Source: AP-15 sp963799085 (GTDB lineage: Bacteria > Pseudomonadota > Alphaproteobacteria > ATCC43930 > CGMCC-115725). Taken from it: a stretch of 64,000 nucleotides of DNA. Positions 1-8,037 of the stretch are shown piece after piece. The position numbers and the translations under genes were made by a program. Position 1 is the stretch's first letter. Each line of letters begins with the position of its first letter. The DNA lies in NCBI GenBank assembly GCA_963799085.1, contig CAWCWA010000005.1:1-64000 (forward strand), written 5' to 3'. Below the pieces are notes generated by a model. It saw nothing but the letters and a program-made list of their open reading frames with translations, was not told the DNA's origin and made no database searches.

Positions 1-515
1 CCGGCATCTCGCCCTGCCTTGGGATTGTCGGCGGTGGCGAACGGCAGTTGCGGCGGGCCGGCGAAGGGCGCGCTCATCAATACCAGCGAGCGGAAGACGT
101 CGGGCCGCACCAGCGCGCACCAGGCCGCGACCGACGCGCCGAAATCATGGCCGATCACCGCCCCGACCTCGCGGTGGCCGAAGGCCGACACCATCGCCAG
201 CGCGTCGCGAACCGCGTTCAGCAGGCGGAACGGATAGAGCTCGGCGTCGTAATCGGCATTCCAGCCGGTGGTGCGGCCATAACCGCGCTGATCGGGCGCC
301 ATGACGTGATACCCGGCCGCGGCAAGCGTCGGCATCACCTTGCGCCAGGAATAGGCAAGCTCGGGAAAGCCGTGCAGCAGCAATACGGCGGGCCGATCGG
401 GCCCCTCGAAACCCGCCTCCAGTACATGCATGCGCAAACCGTTGACCTCGGGTACAAACCGCGAGCGCACGCCCGGCGGCAACACGGCGCTGTCGAGCGG
501 CGACAAATCGGTCAT
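1..515 (-). CDS. alpha/beta hydrolase, epoxide-hydrolase-like (3' end outside window)
   Basis: The open frame runs from an ATG whose last base is 515 to the window edge without a stop, so the C-terminal part is missing. About 171 residues are visible. The oxyanion-loop motif HGFPE lies near residue 52 and is followed by a DQRGYG segment. The nucleophile elbow reads GHDFGA, so the nucleophile is Asp, as in soluble epoxide hydrolases and haloalkane dehalogenases, and not Ser. The catalytic His and acid would lie beyond the window. A Shine-Dalgarno stretch (AGAGGAGG) precedes the ATG. The gene begins 18 bp after the class II aldolase ends on the same strand, so the two are probably co-transcribed. 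The family assignment is firm; the substrate is unknown. Confidence 0.85.
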   Translation of the reverse strand, partial: MTDLSPLDSAVLPPGVRSRFVPEVNGLRMHVLEAGFEGPDRPAVLLLHGFPELAYSWRKVMPTLAAAGYHVMAPDQRGYGRTTGWNADYDAELYPFRLLNAVRDALAMVSAFGHREVGAVIGHDFGASVAAWCALVRPDVFRSLVLMSAPFAGPPQLPFATADNPKAGRDA

Positions 516-533
516 CGCGGCCTCCTCTGGCAT

Positions 534-1298
534 TCAGCGGCGATAGTCGGCGCCCTTGCGGTCGACCGCGCGCACTAGCCCCTCCCACTCCATCAAACCG
601 TACGCCTCGCCATCACGCACCACCCTCATACGCTCGGCGGCCTTAGCGATGACATCGGGTTCGACCTCGACCGGCGGCTCGTCCATCATCCGCGCGATCA
701 GTTCGAGTTCGCAGGCGCGCTCCAATGTGTAGAGCCGCATGAAGGCTCCGTGCACGGTCGGCCCGCAGGTCAAGAGCCCGTGGTTCAGCAGCACGACACA
801 GCTGCCATTCTGGCAGGTACGCCCCAACGCCTCGCATTCCTCGACGGTCGAAGGCACGCCGTAGGGATGATAGGCGACATCGTCGAGGATTGAGATCGCG
901 TCCTGGCTGATCGGCCGCAATCCCTGCTTCAGGAGCGACACTCCGGCCCCGGCGCGGGTGTGCGTATGGGTCACGCAATTGGCGTCAGACCGAGCCTTGT
1001 AGACGCCGCTGTGGATCGTAAAGCCCGCGCTGTTGACCTTGCCGCCGCTGCCGCCGAGTTCGTTGCCGTCCATATCCAGCTTGACCAGGCTCGATGCCGT
1101 AATCTCGTCGAACATCTCGCCGTAGCGATTGATCAGAAACGCGCTCGGCTCGCCCGGGACCCGCGCCGACATGTGCGTATTGATCAGATCGGTCCAGCCG
1201 AGATGATCGGCGACGTGATAGAGCGCCGCCAACTCGCAGCGCGCCTGCCATTCGGCGTCGGTCATCCCAGTGTTGGTCAATCGCGGGGCCGCTGACAT
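534..1298 (-). CDS. class II aldolase/adducin family protein
   Basis: A 254-residue protein of the class II aldolase/adducin fold, which cleaves or epimerises sugar phosphates or hydroxy-ketoacids with a divalent metal. The metal-binding HTH triplet is at residues 111-113 (CVTHTHTRAG) and the third His lies in LLNHGLLTCG near residue 173. The ATG at 1298 was chosen over upstream in-frame starts because GGAGAG sits 5 bp before it and homology-like sequence begins there. It is divergent from the lyase at 1402; the 103-bp gap must hold both promoters. It lies upstream of the epoxide-hydrolase-like gene on the same strand. Members of this family without the L-fuculose signature often act in aromatic or hydroxyacid catabolism, which fits the neighbours, but the actual substrate is not predictable. 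Confidence 0.88.
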   Translation of the reverse strand: MSAAPRLTNTGMTDAEWQARCELAALYHVADHLGWTDLINTHMSARVPGEPSAFLINRYGEMFDEITASSLVKLDMDGNELGGSGGKVNSAGFTIHSGVYKARSDANCVTHTHTRAGAGVSLLKQGLRPISQDAISILDDVAYHPYGVPSTVEECEALGRTCQNGSCVVLLNHGLLTCGPTVHGAFMRLYTLERACELELIARMMDEPPVEVEPDVIAKAAERMRVVRDGEAYGLMEWEGLVRAVDRKGADYRR

Positions 1299-1401
1299 TA
1301 TGCTCTCCGTTGCCTTGTACATTTTGCGCGATCCTGGCGAAGGCCGCGCCGATCCGCAAGGTGCGCCGCACAATCGTCGATGAGCGACATGGGGAAACGC
1401 T

Positions 1402-2760
1402 ATGAGTGACGAACTGCCGACTGCCGCGCGCATCGCCGATCCCGGCATCCGCGCCCTCTACCGCCAGGAGAACCGCTGGCAGGCCTGGCTTGATGTCGAG
1501 GTGGCGCTGGCCCGTGCGCAGGCCGAACTCGGCATCATTCCGGCGCCAGCCGCGGAGGCGATTGCTCGCGCCGCCCGGCTCGAACTTCTCGACCGCGCCC
1601 GCATCGATGAGGGCTTTGCGCGCACCGGCCACACGATCGTGCCTCTTGTCTGGGAATTGTCGCGGGTCGTCGGCGAACCGCATGGCGGCTGGGTGCATTG
1701 GGGGGCGACGACGCAGAACATCACGCAGACCGGCGATCTTCTGGTATTGCGCCAGGCGCATCAGGTTTTTCTGCGGCTGATCGGCGAGGCATTGTCGGCG
1801 ATGGCCGATCTCGCCGAACGCGGCGCCGACATGCCGATCGCCGGGCGCACCCACGGCCAGCACGCGCTGCCCGCGACCTTCGGCTACAAGCCCGCGGTGT
1901 GGATCGACGAGCTGATCCGGCATGTCGAGCGTTTCCGGCAGGCCGCACCCCGCATCTTTGTCGCGATGCTGGGCGGGGGCGCCGGAACGTTCGCTTCGCT
2001 CGGCGAACAGGGGCCCCTGGTCCAGGCCGGCATCGCGCGCCAGCTCGGCATGCAGTCGATGACGGTGCCGGCGCGCACGATCGGCGACCATCTCGCCGAA
2101 AACATCTGCCTCTTGGGCCTGCTGGCGGCGACCTGCGGCAAGATCGGCCGCGAGATCTACACCCTGATGAAGACCGAATTCGGCGAGGTCGAGGAGCCGG
2201 TGCCGCCGGGCACGGTCGGCAGCTCGACGATGCCGCAGAAGCGCAACCCGAAGCTCTGCCAGGACATCATCGCGGCCTCGGCCGAGGTGCGCTCCGCCGT
2301 GCCATTGGCGTTGGAGGCGATGCAGACCGAGCACGAGGCCGACCGCACGACGAGCCTGATCATGGACGCCGCAGAGGCGCGCGCCGCGATCGCCGCCGGC
2401 GACATGCTGAGTCGGCTCGTCGAAATCATGCGCGGGCTGCGGCTCGACCCTGATCGGATGCGGCGCAACCTTGATCTCGGCGGCGGTCTGATCATGGCCG
2501 AGGCGGTGATGCTGAACCTCGGGACCGCGCTCGGCCGGCAGCACGCGCACGATGTCGTCTACGACGCCGCACAGGCCGCCTTTGTCGAGAACCGCCCGTT
2601 CGCCGAACTGTTGGCGGCCGATCCGCGCGTCGCCGATCATCTCGATCGCCGGGCGATCACCACACTGCTCGACCCGACCGCCTATACCGGGCTCTGCGCG
2701 CAGATGGCCCGTGAGGGCGCAAGGCGCGCCCGGGAGCTAGCGGCGACCCTGCCGCGCTGA
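1402..2760 (+). CDS. adenylosuccinate lyase / 3-carboxymuconate cycloisomerase family protein
   Basis: A 452-residue enzyme of the fumarase/aspartase superfamily. The catalytic-loop signature GSSTMPQKRNPK is at about residues 273-284, and an upstream GRTHGQHALPATFG block supplies further active-site residues. The N-terminus (LDVEVALARAQAELGIIP) and length match the PcaB and adenylosuccinate-lyase-like branch more than true fumarases. PcaB-like members cycloisomerise 3-carboxy-cis,cis-muconate; others cleave succinyl adducts. The surroundings (class II aldolase, decarboxylase-like amidohydrolase, alpha/beta hydrolase) favour a ring-cleavage role over purine synthesis. It stands alone on the plus strand and ends 16 bp before the convergent amidohydrolase. 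Family call is sure; substrate is inferred. Confidence 0.88.
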   Translation: MSDELPTAARIADPGIRALYRQENRWQAWLDVEVALARAQAELGIIPAPAAEAIARAARLELLDRARIDEGFARTGHTIVPLVWELSRVVGEPHGGWVHWGATTQNITQTGDLLVLRQAHQVFLRLIGEALSAMADLAERGADMPIAGRTHGQHALPATFGYKPAVWIDELIRHVERFRQAAPRIFVAMLGGGAGTFASLGEQGPLVQAGIARQLGMQSMTVPARTIGDHLAENICLLGLLAATCGKIGREIYTLMKTEFGEVEEPVPPGTVGSSTMPQKRNPKLCQDIIAASAEVRSAVPLALEAMQTEHEADRTTSLIMDAAEARAAIAAGDMLSRLVEIMRGLRLDPDRMRRNLDLGGGLIMAEAVMLNLGTALGRQHAHDVVYDAAQAAFVENRPFAELLAADPRVADHLDRRAITTLLDPTAYTGLCAQMAREGARRARELAATLPR

Positions 2761-2776
2761 CCGGGGCGGGCCGGCG

Positions 2777-3736
2777 CTACAATTTCAGCAGCCGCTTGGC
2801 GTTGCCGTGCAACAGTTTCGCCTGATCCTCGGCCGAGAGCGGCAAGGTCTTGATCCATTCGGCACCCGGCATATTGTCGACGAACGGGTAATCGACCGAG
2901 AACAGGATGCGGTCGATCCCCATCTCCATCATGCAGCACAACAGCGCCGGATCGGAGAAGAAGCCCGCCGTCGTAATGTAGAAATGCTCGCAGAACGTGT
3001 CGCGAAAGGTCTTGCCCGTGTGACCGTCGCGGCCGAGCCCCATGCTGATCCGCCATAAATAGAACGGCAACCCCTCGCCCATATGCCCCATGATCATTTT
3101 GAGGCCGGGGTATTTGTCGAAGACGCCGCTCAGCACCATGCGCACGCCCTGCGTCGCGGTCTCGACCGTGAAGCCCCAGGCGGCGCGCAACAGCGAGGGG
3201 TATTGCTCGACGTAATCCTTGTAATAGGCCTCGACCACGGCCGGATGCGGAAGCGAGGGATGCAGGTAAATCGGCACGTCGAGGGCGGCGGCCCGCTCGA
3301 AAATCGGCCAGAAGCGCTTGTCGTCGAAGAACACGCCGTTGGTCAGGCCGTTGACGAGAGCGCCCTTGAAGCCGAGCTTGGTGACCGTGCGTTCGAGTTC
3401 GTCGGCCGCGGCCTTGGGGTCCGGGGTCGGGATCGCGGCAAAGGCGGCGAAACGGTCGGGATGGGCGCGCACCGTCTCGTGGAGCCGGTCATTGGCGCCG
3501 ACCGCGAGCCGGACCGCGGTTTCCGCCTCGAGCTTTTGCAAGCCCGGATTGGCGTGTGAGAGCACCTGCAGGTCGATGCCGGCCTCGTCCATCTCGCGCA
3601 GGCGCAACACGCCGACATCGTCGAGCCGTTCGAGAACGCGCGGCGCGTGCCGCGAGTCGAGCCCCTCGAAGTGCCGTTTGACCTCGGCATCGAAATAATG
3701 CTCCTCAAGTGCGACGATATAAGGCTTTGCCGGCAT
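2777..3736 (-). CDS. amidohydrolase family protein, resorcylate-decarboxylase/ACMSD-like
   Basis: 319 residues of the amidohydrolase-2 type, a TIM-barrel family that includes gamma-resorcylate decarboxylase and ACMSD. The N-terminal ALEEHYF carries the Glu and His metal ligands (E11, H13). YLHPSLP provides the mid-protein His, GHMGEGLPFYLWR is the conserved helix block, and SVDYPF holds the C-terminal metal Asp. Start at 3736 follows a strong GGAGGA box; the longer frame to 3793 lacks one. Known relatives decarboxylate hydroxybenzoates or muconate semialdehydes, or hydrate oxalomesaconate. Together with the lyase and aldolase nearby this suggests aromatic acid breakdown. It is convergent with the lyase and its promoter lies in the 420-bp gap before the PEP-CTERM gene. 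Confidence 0.85.
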   Translation of the reverse strand: MPAKPYIVALEEHYFDAEVKRHFEGLDSRHAPRVLERLDDVGVLRLREMDEAGIDLQVLSHANPGLQKLEAETAVRLAVGANDRLHETVRAHPDRFAAFAAIPTPDPKAAADELERTVTKLGFKGALVNGLTNGVFFDDKRFWPIFERAAALDVPIYLHPSLPHPAVVEAYYKDYVEQYPSLLRAAWGFTVETATQGVRMVLSGVFDKYPGLKMIMGHMGEGLPFYLWRISMGLGRDGHTGKTFRDTFCEHFYITTAGFFSDPALLCCMMEMGIDRILFSVDYPFVDNMPGAEWIKTLPLSAEDQAKLLHGNAKRLLKL

Positions 3737-3814
3737 CGGGCTCCTCCGTGAGTTTGCGCCCGGATTTCTAGCCGCCCGCCGCCCACCTGTCACCCGCCGT
3801 CGGTTCAGGCCGGC

Positions 3815-3955
3815 ATGCGCAATACCGGCTTGATCGTCGTGCCGTCTACCGCATCGGCGGCTTGGCGGTTTTACGTCGAGCGCCAGGCGGTTGGCCCGGA
3901 CGTCGACGGCGACGACGGATCGCAGCCCGCGACCTTCGCCGTCATCAATCCGGCG
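3815..3955 (+). pseudogene. possible remnant of an aldehyde dehydrogenase N-terminus
   Basis: In the 420-bp gap between two minus-strand genes the plus frame starting at 3815 reads WRFYVERQAVGP followed by FAVINPASPAELA. This resembles the start of NAD-dependent aldehyde dehydrogenases, which typically read FYIDGQWV then FPVINPATEE. After about residue 45 the resemblance vanishes and the frame runs into the terminator of the next gene. I see no other gene in 3737-4095. The match is short and could be chance. Confidence 0.3.
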
Positions 3956-4095
3956 AGCCCCGCCGAACTCGCCCCCACTTCGTCCGCCAGTGGCAAATCG
4001 TTATCGAGTTTCCCGAGCCCGAAGTCCGCCGACCCTTTCCGGCATTACGGCCGCCGTAATGCGCATCAGGAATTCCGCTTTGGACCCAAAAAGCA

Positions 4096-4125
4096 AAAGC
4101 GGCGCGGGACAAGCCGCGCCGCTTT
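4096..4125 (-). terminator. rho-independent terminator of the PEP-CTERM gene
   Basis: A perfect 12-bp inverted repeat (AAAGCGGCGCGG at 4096-4107, its complement at 4114-4125) closes a 6-nt loop. It lies 31 bp past the stop of the minus-strand PEP-CTERM gene. In that reading direction it is followed by a T-rich tract (TTTTGCTTTTTGG), the classic intrinsic terminator layout. Confidence 0.88.
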
Positions 4126-4156
4126 CATTGCGGCTCTTCGATCAGGAAGCCGCCGC

Positions 4157-5182
4157 TTATCGACGCGGGCGACGCCGCCGCCCAAAGCCCATGCCTAGCA
4201 GCGCCGTACCAAAAATTGCCAGCGAGGCCGGCTCGGGAACGGCAAAGGCGAATGCGCCGACGAGATTCTCGCCCAATCTTCCGGTGGGAGCATCGTTCCA
4301 GTTCGAGCAGCCGGTGGTGCAATGCAGGAATGTGTACTGCGCGTAAAAATCAGCTCTTTGCGGCAGCAGGAAAGCATCAAAGTTCAGATTAAAGAACTCT
4401 GTCCCGACCTGGTTGGTCCACGCTCCCACAACTGACGGATCTACCTTTATATAGAACCTCGAAGATCCGACTGATGTACCCGCAAGATTCCCGCTCGCCA
4501 GGGCGGTAAGGGTGGGATCTACTGGACCGGCGCCATCATTGTCGGCGGCCCCGGGAACCAGATCCAATCGAGCGAGAAAAGTGCAACCGGCCGTCCCCGG
4601 TGGCGGGTTAGCGCAAGTGTAGCCCGTAAACTGGTCCTGGGCGGTGCGCAGGATCGCGGGATCTCCCAAATCCGTAGCGGCTTGAGTTTGATTGTTCTTA
4701 TCCCACCAATATAAATCTACAATTCCGCCGTTACCTGTCGCTTGACCAAGAGACCCGGGCCCCGACGTGAAAGACGTGATAGTGGTACCGTAAAAAAGCC
4801 CCGTAATTTGTGGACCAAATGTAGCCCCACCACCGGCATTGTTGAAAAACGGGACGCCGGTTTGGTCAATTTGTTGGCCAGGTATCCCAACAACGCCGGG
4901 ATAAAGCTGGCCCACGATAAAGACCCCAAAGGTCCCTTCGGTATGATTGGCCGGCGTCGGTTCTTGGATGCAGCCCGGGCAATTGGCTCCGACGCTCCCG
5001 CTTGTCGCGAGATAGGGCGAACCCACCCCCACTGTGTTGTTCGCCGGAGCGACTTGCTCAACACCGACGAATGTTCCAAAGACGGGCGAGCTAGGCAACG
5101 CTATCGGGGCTGCGGAGGCTGCAGCAGCGCCCAAGAGCGTGGCTGCCGCGAACGTGCCTGCGAACAATCGGCTTGTTGTCAT
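4157..5182 (-). CDS. PEP-CTERM sorting domain-containing protein
   Basis: 341 residues, secreted. The N-terminal signal peptide (about residues 1-25, ending ASAAP) is followed by a Gly/Thr/Asn-rich domain with scattered Cys pairs (CPGC, CTTGC) and no recognised catalytic motif. The C-terminus is a textbook PEP-CTERM tag: VPEPASL, a hydrophobic stretch IFGTALLGMG, then an Arg-rich tail GRRRRPRR. Such tags are recognised by an exosortase, which cuts at the PEP motif and passes the protein to the cell surface or biofilm matrix. No exosortase gene is in the window. The ATG at 5182 follows GGAGAAGAGA. Codon use is less GC-rich at third positions than in the neighbours, which may hint at transfer or weak expression. 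Function of the exported domain is unknown. Confidence 0.9.
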   Translation of the reverse strand: MTTSRLFAGTFAAATLLGAAAASAAPIALPSSPVFGTFVGVEQVAPANNTVGVGSPYLATSGSVGANCPGCIQEPTPANHTEGTFGVFIVGQLYPGVVGIPGQQIDQTGVPFFNNAGGGATFGPQITGLFYGTTITSFTSGPGSLGQATGNGGIVDLYWWDKNNQTQAATDLGDPAILRTAQDQFTGYTCANPPPGTAGCTFLARLDLVPGAADNDGAGPVDPTLTALASGNLAGTSVGSSRFYIKVDPSVVGAWTNQVGTEFFNLNFDAFLLPQRADFYAQYTFLHCTTGCSNWNDAPTGRLGENLVGAFAFAVPEPASLAIFGTALLGMGFGRRRRPRR

Positions 5183-5217
5183 TCTCTTCTCCGCGACACT
5201 CGGAAATCTTAACCACA

Positions 5218-5247
5218 GGTACGGAACCCTATAGCAGATTTCGTACC
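5218..5247. promoter_or_regulatory. candidate operator palindrome upstream of the PEP-CTERM gene
   Basis: GGTACGGAA (5218-5226) and TTTCGTACC (5239-5247) form 9-bp inverted arms with one mismatch around a 12-bp spacer. It lies 36-65 bp before the ATG at 5182, where a promoter or operator would be. The rest of the gap to 5591 is relatively AT-rich and I see no gene in it. Confidence 0.35.
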
Positions 5248-5591
5248 AATTGGAAGTCCGTTGATTTATTCAAGCGGAATCAGAGCTTTTGCCCCAACAG
5301 CATACCGATCCGAAAAGGCAAGTGTAAAGCTCTCCGACAGGATGACGCGTCCCCCGTCTCCATTAAGAAGCGCCACGCCGCCGCCGAGTGATACCACCTA
5401 TGGGTGCGGCTGCGCAGTCTGCGTGAGAAGGAATTTATTTAAATCAATCGCTTGAATGCGGCAGCGACCATTTGCGGCCAGGCGAACTCACCCGGCGGAC
5501 CAACGACGGCACAACTGAGACGGGTAATGGTTCGCCGTAAGATTTTCCGACAGGCGGCGGCTCGCCCTCTCAGCGGAGCAGCAAGCCGATG

Positions 5592-6545
5592 TCAGGCGAG
5601 GACGCAGTCCTCTGCCCGGCTCTCGCGGTAAAGCGCTGCCAGGGTGAGTTCGATGCCCTCGCCGAGTTCGGTGCAAGTCGTAAGGCCGAGCCTCTCCGCG
5701 GCGCGGCGCGGATCGCCAATCGAAACGCGGATTTCTCCTGGGCGCGGCGGCTGCGGCCGCGTGACGAGACGGGTGCGGCATCGCGCGGCGATCGTCTCGG
5801 CGAGAGCCCGGACGGTCGTGCCCTTGCCAGTGCAGATGTTGAAGATCGGCGCCGCCTCCTCCGCCGCCGCGATCGAATGGCGCAAGGCGCGAACCGCGTC
5901 GCCGACATAGGTGAAGTCACGCACCTGATCGCCGTCGCCGAAGATGTCGACAGGCTCGCCGCGACGCAGCCGATCGATGAAAATGCTGATCACGCCGGAA
6001 TAGGGAGAATTGGGATCCTGGCGCGGCCCGTAGACATTGAAGAAGCGCAAACCGATCGTCGGCACGCCATGGATCATGCCGGCGACGCGGGCGTGCATCT
6101 CGCACGCACGCTTATCGACGCCATAGGCGCTCAGCGGCGCCGCGCAGCAATCCTCCGCGACCGGGGTGTCGCCGCAATCGCCGTAAACCGCCGCCGACGA
6201 AGCGTACACGACCGGAACCGGGCGCGAAGATCGGCGGGCTTGATTGAAGACATTGATCGTGCCGGTGAGATTGACCTGATGACTGCGCAACCAGTCATTG
6301 TTGCATGCGTCGACAGAGGCGATCGCGGCCAGGTGGAAGCAGCCGTCGATCTCGACAAAGGCCCGCTCCACCGCGCGCGGATCGGCCACGTCTCCCTCTA
6401 GAAAGTCGAGATCGGCGGGCAGGTTCCGCCGCCTGCCGCTCGACAGGTCGTCGAGCACCCGTACCCGATGCCCATCCCGCAGCAGCGTCTCCACTAGGTG
6501 TGAACCGATGAAGCCGGCGCCGCCAGTCACCAGATAATTCGCCAT
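5592..6545 (-). CDS. NAD-dependent epimerase/dehydratase (nucleotide-sugar epimerase)
   Basis: 317 residues of the extended short-chain dehydrogenase family. The NAD-binding motif TGGAGFIGSH is at residues 6-15, the acidic LDDLSSGRR follows strand 2, and the catalytic Ser lies in YASSAAVYGD. The active-site Tyr and Lys are spaced YGVDK (YxxxK), and NVYGPRQ follows. These residues match UDP-glucose 4-epimerases and related sugar epimerases or reductases that feed cell-surface polysaccharide. Start at 6545 was taken because the Rossmann motif begins right after it; the longer frame adds only low-complexity Arg. It is a single gene with no linked glycosyltransferases, so the sugar is not known. 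Confidence 0.9.
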   Translation of the reverse strand: MANYLVTGGAGFIGSHLVETLLRDGHRVRVLDDLSSGRRRNLPADLDFLEGDVADPRAVERAFVEIDGCFHLAAIASVDACNNDWLRSHQVNLTGTINVFNQARRSSRPVPVVYASSAAVYGDCGDTPVAEDCCAAPLSAYGVDKRACEMHARVAGMIHGVPTIGLRFFNVYGPRQDPNSPYSGVISIFIDRLRRGEPVDIFGDGDQVRDFTYVGDAVRALRHSIAAAEEAAPIFNICTGKGTTVRALAETIAARCRTRLVTRPQPPRPGEIRVSIGDPRRAAERLGLTTCTELGEGIELTLAALYRESRAEDCVLA

Positions 6546-6993
6546 CCGCGATCCTCGAAACCCGTCGTTGCCGCCGCCGACGCGCGTTGTCTTACGCGAT
6601 CGGCGGCAGGTCCTCTCCCTGCATCCGGTCATCGTGCCGCCGATGGCCGGCGCAACGTCGCCCTAAAATTGCTCGCAGGCGACCGACACCAATCAAAGAT
6701 TATGCTGCAAAGAAAGGCAACAATGACTTCCCGTCCCACCGCCTACTCAAACATGAATACCGTGGTTTCTGCGAAATTGGAAGCAAAAACAAGGTTAATT
6801 TCGTGAATTCTGCCACCGCTGCCGCGCAAGTCTCAAAAATCATTGACAGCGGGAAATTTGCTGTTCCTGCAACGACCGAACAGAAGCCGCGCCCAGTCAG
6901 GCGACGCACGGTATAAAGATATTCCCCTCTTTGCCTCTTGACCCGGCCACGGTCTCTCACTGATCAACGCAGTCACAAAACCTTGGAGACGCG
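6546..6993. other. intergenic region, no convincing gene
   Basis: 448 bp between divergent genes, clearly more AT-rich than its surroundings. Frames on both strands are short and lack family-like sequence. A TATAAA at about 6912 and a TTGACA at about 6843 could belong to promoters for the gene at 6994, but their spacing to each other is not canonical. Confidence 0.4.
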
Positions 6994-7566
6994 ATGGGCA
7001 CCGGGCGCACGAGGCGCGAGGCACCACTCGCCGACGATCGATCGGCGCGCGGTGGGTGGAAGTTCCCGCTTCGACCGGAACGGCCGCGGCGATATCGGCG
7101 GGCGGCGTTGCTCTTGCTCGCTTTGTGCCCAGCGACTGCGGTGGCGGGCGGCCAGCAATACCGCTTCGACGAATGGATCGCCGAATGCGACGGCAGGCCG
7201 CGCTCGCCGCTTGCGGATTGCTCGATTACCGTGCCGTTCTGGCAAACCCAGAATGGACAAAAGGGTTCCTACGCGCTGGTGGTCATGTTGCAGACCGGCA
7301 ATCTCGGCATTGTCGGGCAGCCCGCTCCGGTCAAGGCCGTGTTGCGCGTCGACCGCAACCCGCCGGTGGAGTGCCGGCAGAGCGGCTATTGCATCTTTCC
7401 GACCGCCCAGGCCCTGGCCGTGGTCAAACAACTGGAGACCGGGTCGCTGGTTCTGATCGACATCGTCGCACCCCGCGCGACGTTCCACTTCAGCCTTACC
7501 CCGAAGGGATACCAAGCCGGCGTCGCCAAGATCCGCGCGTGGGGTTATCGAACCGCGACAAATTAG
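6994..7566 (+). CDS. IalB-like (invasion-associated locus B) family protein
   Basis: 190 residues with an unusually long N-terminal region of about 34 charged residues before a hydrophobic signal segment (AALLLLALCPATAVAGG), so it should enter the periplasm. The mature part has W and C near its start (FDEWIAEC), a second Cys in PLADCSI, then a pair CRQSGYC. Its end, HFSLTPKGYQAGVAKI, resembles the ISLKGF ending typical of IalB-family proteins, which are common and poorly understood in alphaproteobacteria. GGAGA lies 6 bp before the ATG. The Cys pairs suggest two disulfides. It is monocistronic. The family call rests on pattern memory and is moderate. Confidence 0.55.
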   Translation: MGTGRTRREAPLADDRSARGGWKFPLRPERPRRYRRAALLLLALCPATAVAGGQQYRFDEWIAECDGRPRSPLADCSITVPFWQTQNGQKGSYALVVMLQTGNLGIVGQPAPVKAVLRVDRNPPVECRQSGYCIFPTAQALAVVKQLETGSLVLIDIVAPRATFHFSLTPKGYQAGVAKIRAWGYRTATN

Positions 7567-8037
7567 CCCGGACCCGCGTCATCGCTCAAGAAACGCGACA
7601 AGCGGGATCACGACCGGCGCCCAGCCGAGCAGCGACAGGCCGAGAATGGCGAAGAGGGCCATGCGAGAGGAAGAGCGCCCGCCGTTCGGCGATGTCGGCC
7701 GCCGCATCGATTTGTCTGGGCAAAAGACATAAGCTTCGATCGCCATGTTCCAGCCGTCCAACCGACCATGAGTTCGGCTGGTTCATAGGATTGATCCGAC
7801 GATCAGGCAATATAAATCTATCGGCATTTATGGTACTTTGTAAAATCTAAGAAATACCGAACAATTCATTTAAAATTTTATTGTATCGAGGATCGAACGC
7901 CGCACGGCTCGGAGCGGTCGCTATGCGCGCCGCCGCAAGCGTGAGGTTTCGCGATGTGATCCCTCACCGCCGATCTACCAAAGGCCGTGGAAATCGGGAC
8001 GCTCGACGTCGGCGCAAATCCGCAGGCGGCGCACCGG
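7567..8037. other. intergenic region with one doubtful small membrane ORF
   Basis: 471 bp between convergent genes. A minus frame (7579-7746) ends in a hydrophobic segment MALFAILGLSLLGWAPVVIP, but neither possible ATG (7746 or 7662) has a Shine-Dalgarno sequence, so it is only a weak candidate. The stretch 7790-7890 is strongly AT-rich and holds nothing I can identify. Confidence 0.3.

Noticed and set aside
985..2640. A 551-codon minus-strand frame over the lyase
   Set aside because: It is low-complexity, Arg/Gly/His-rich sequence antisense to a gene with clear family motifs.
6546..6993. A small RNA or riboswitch in the AT-rich gap
   Set aside because: No stable stem-loop with a T-run or known riboswitch core was visible.
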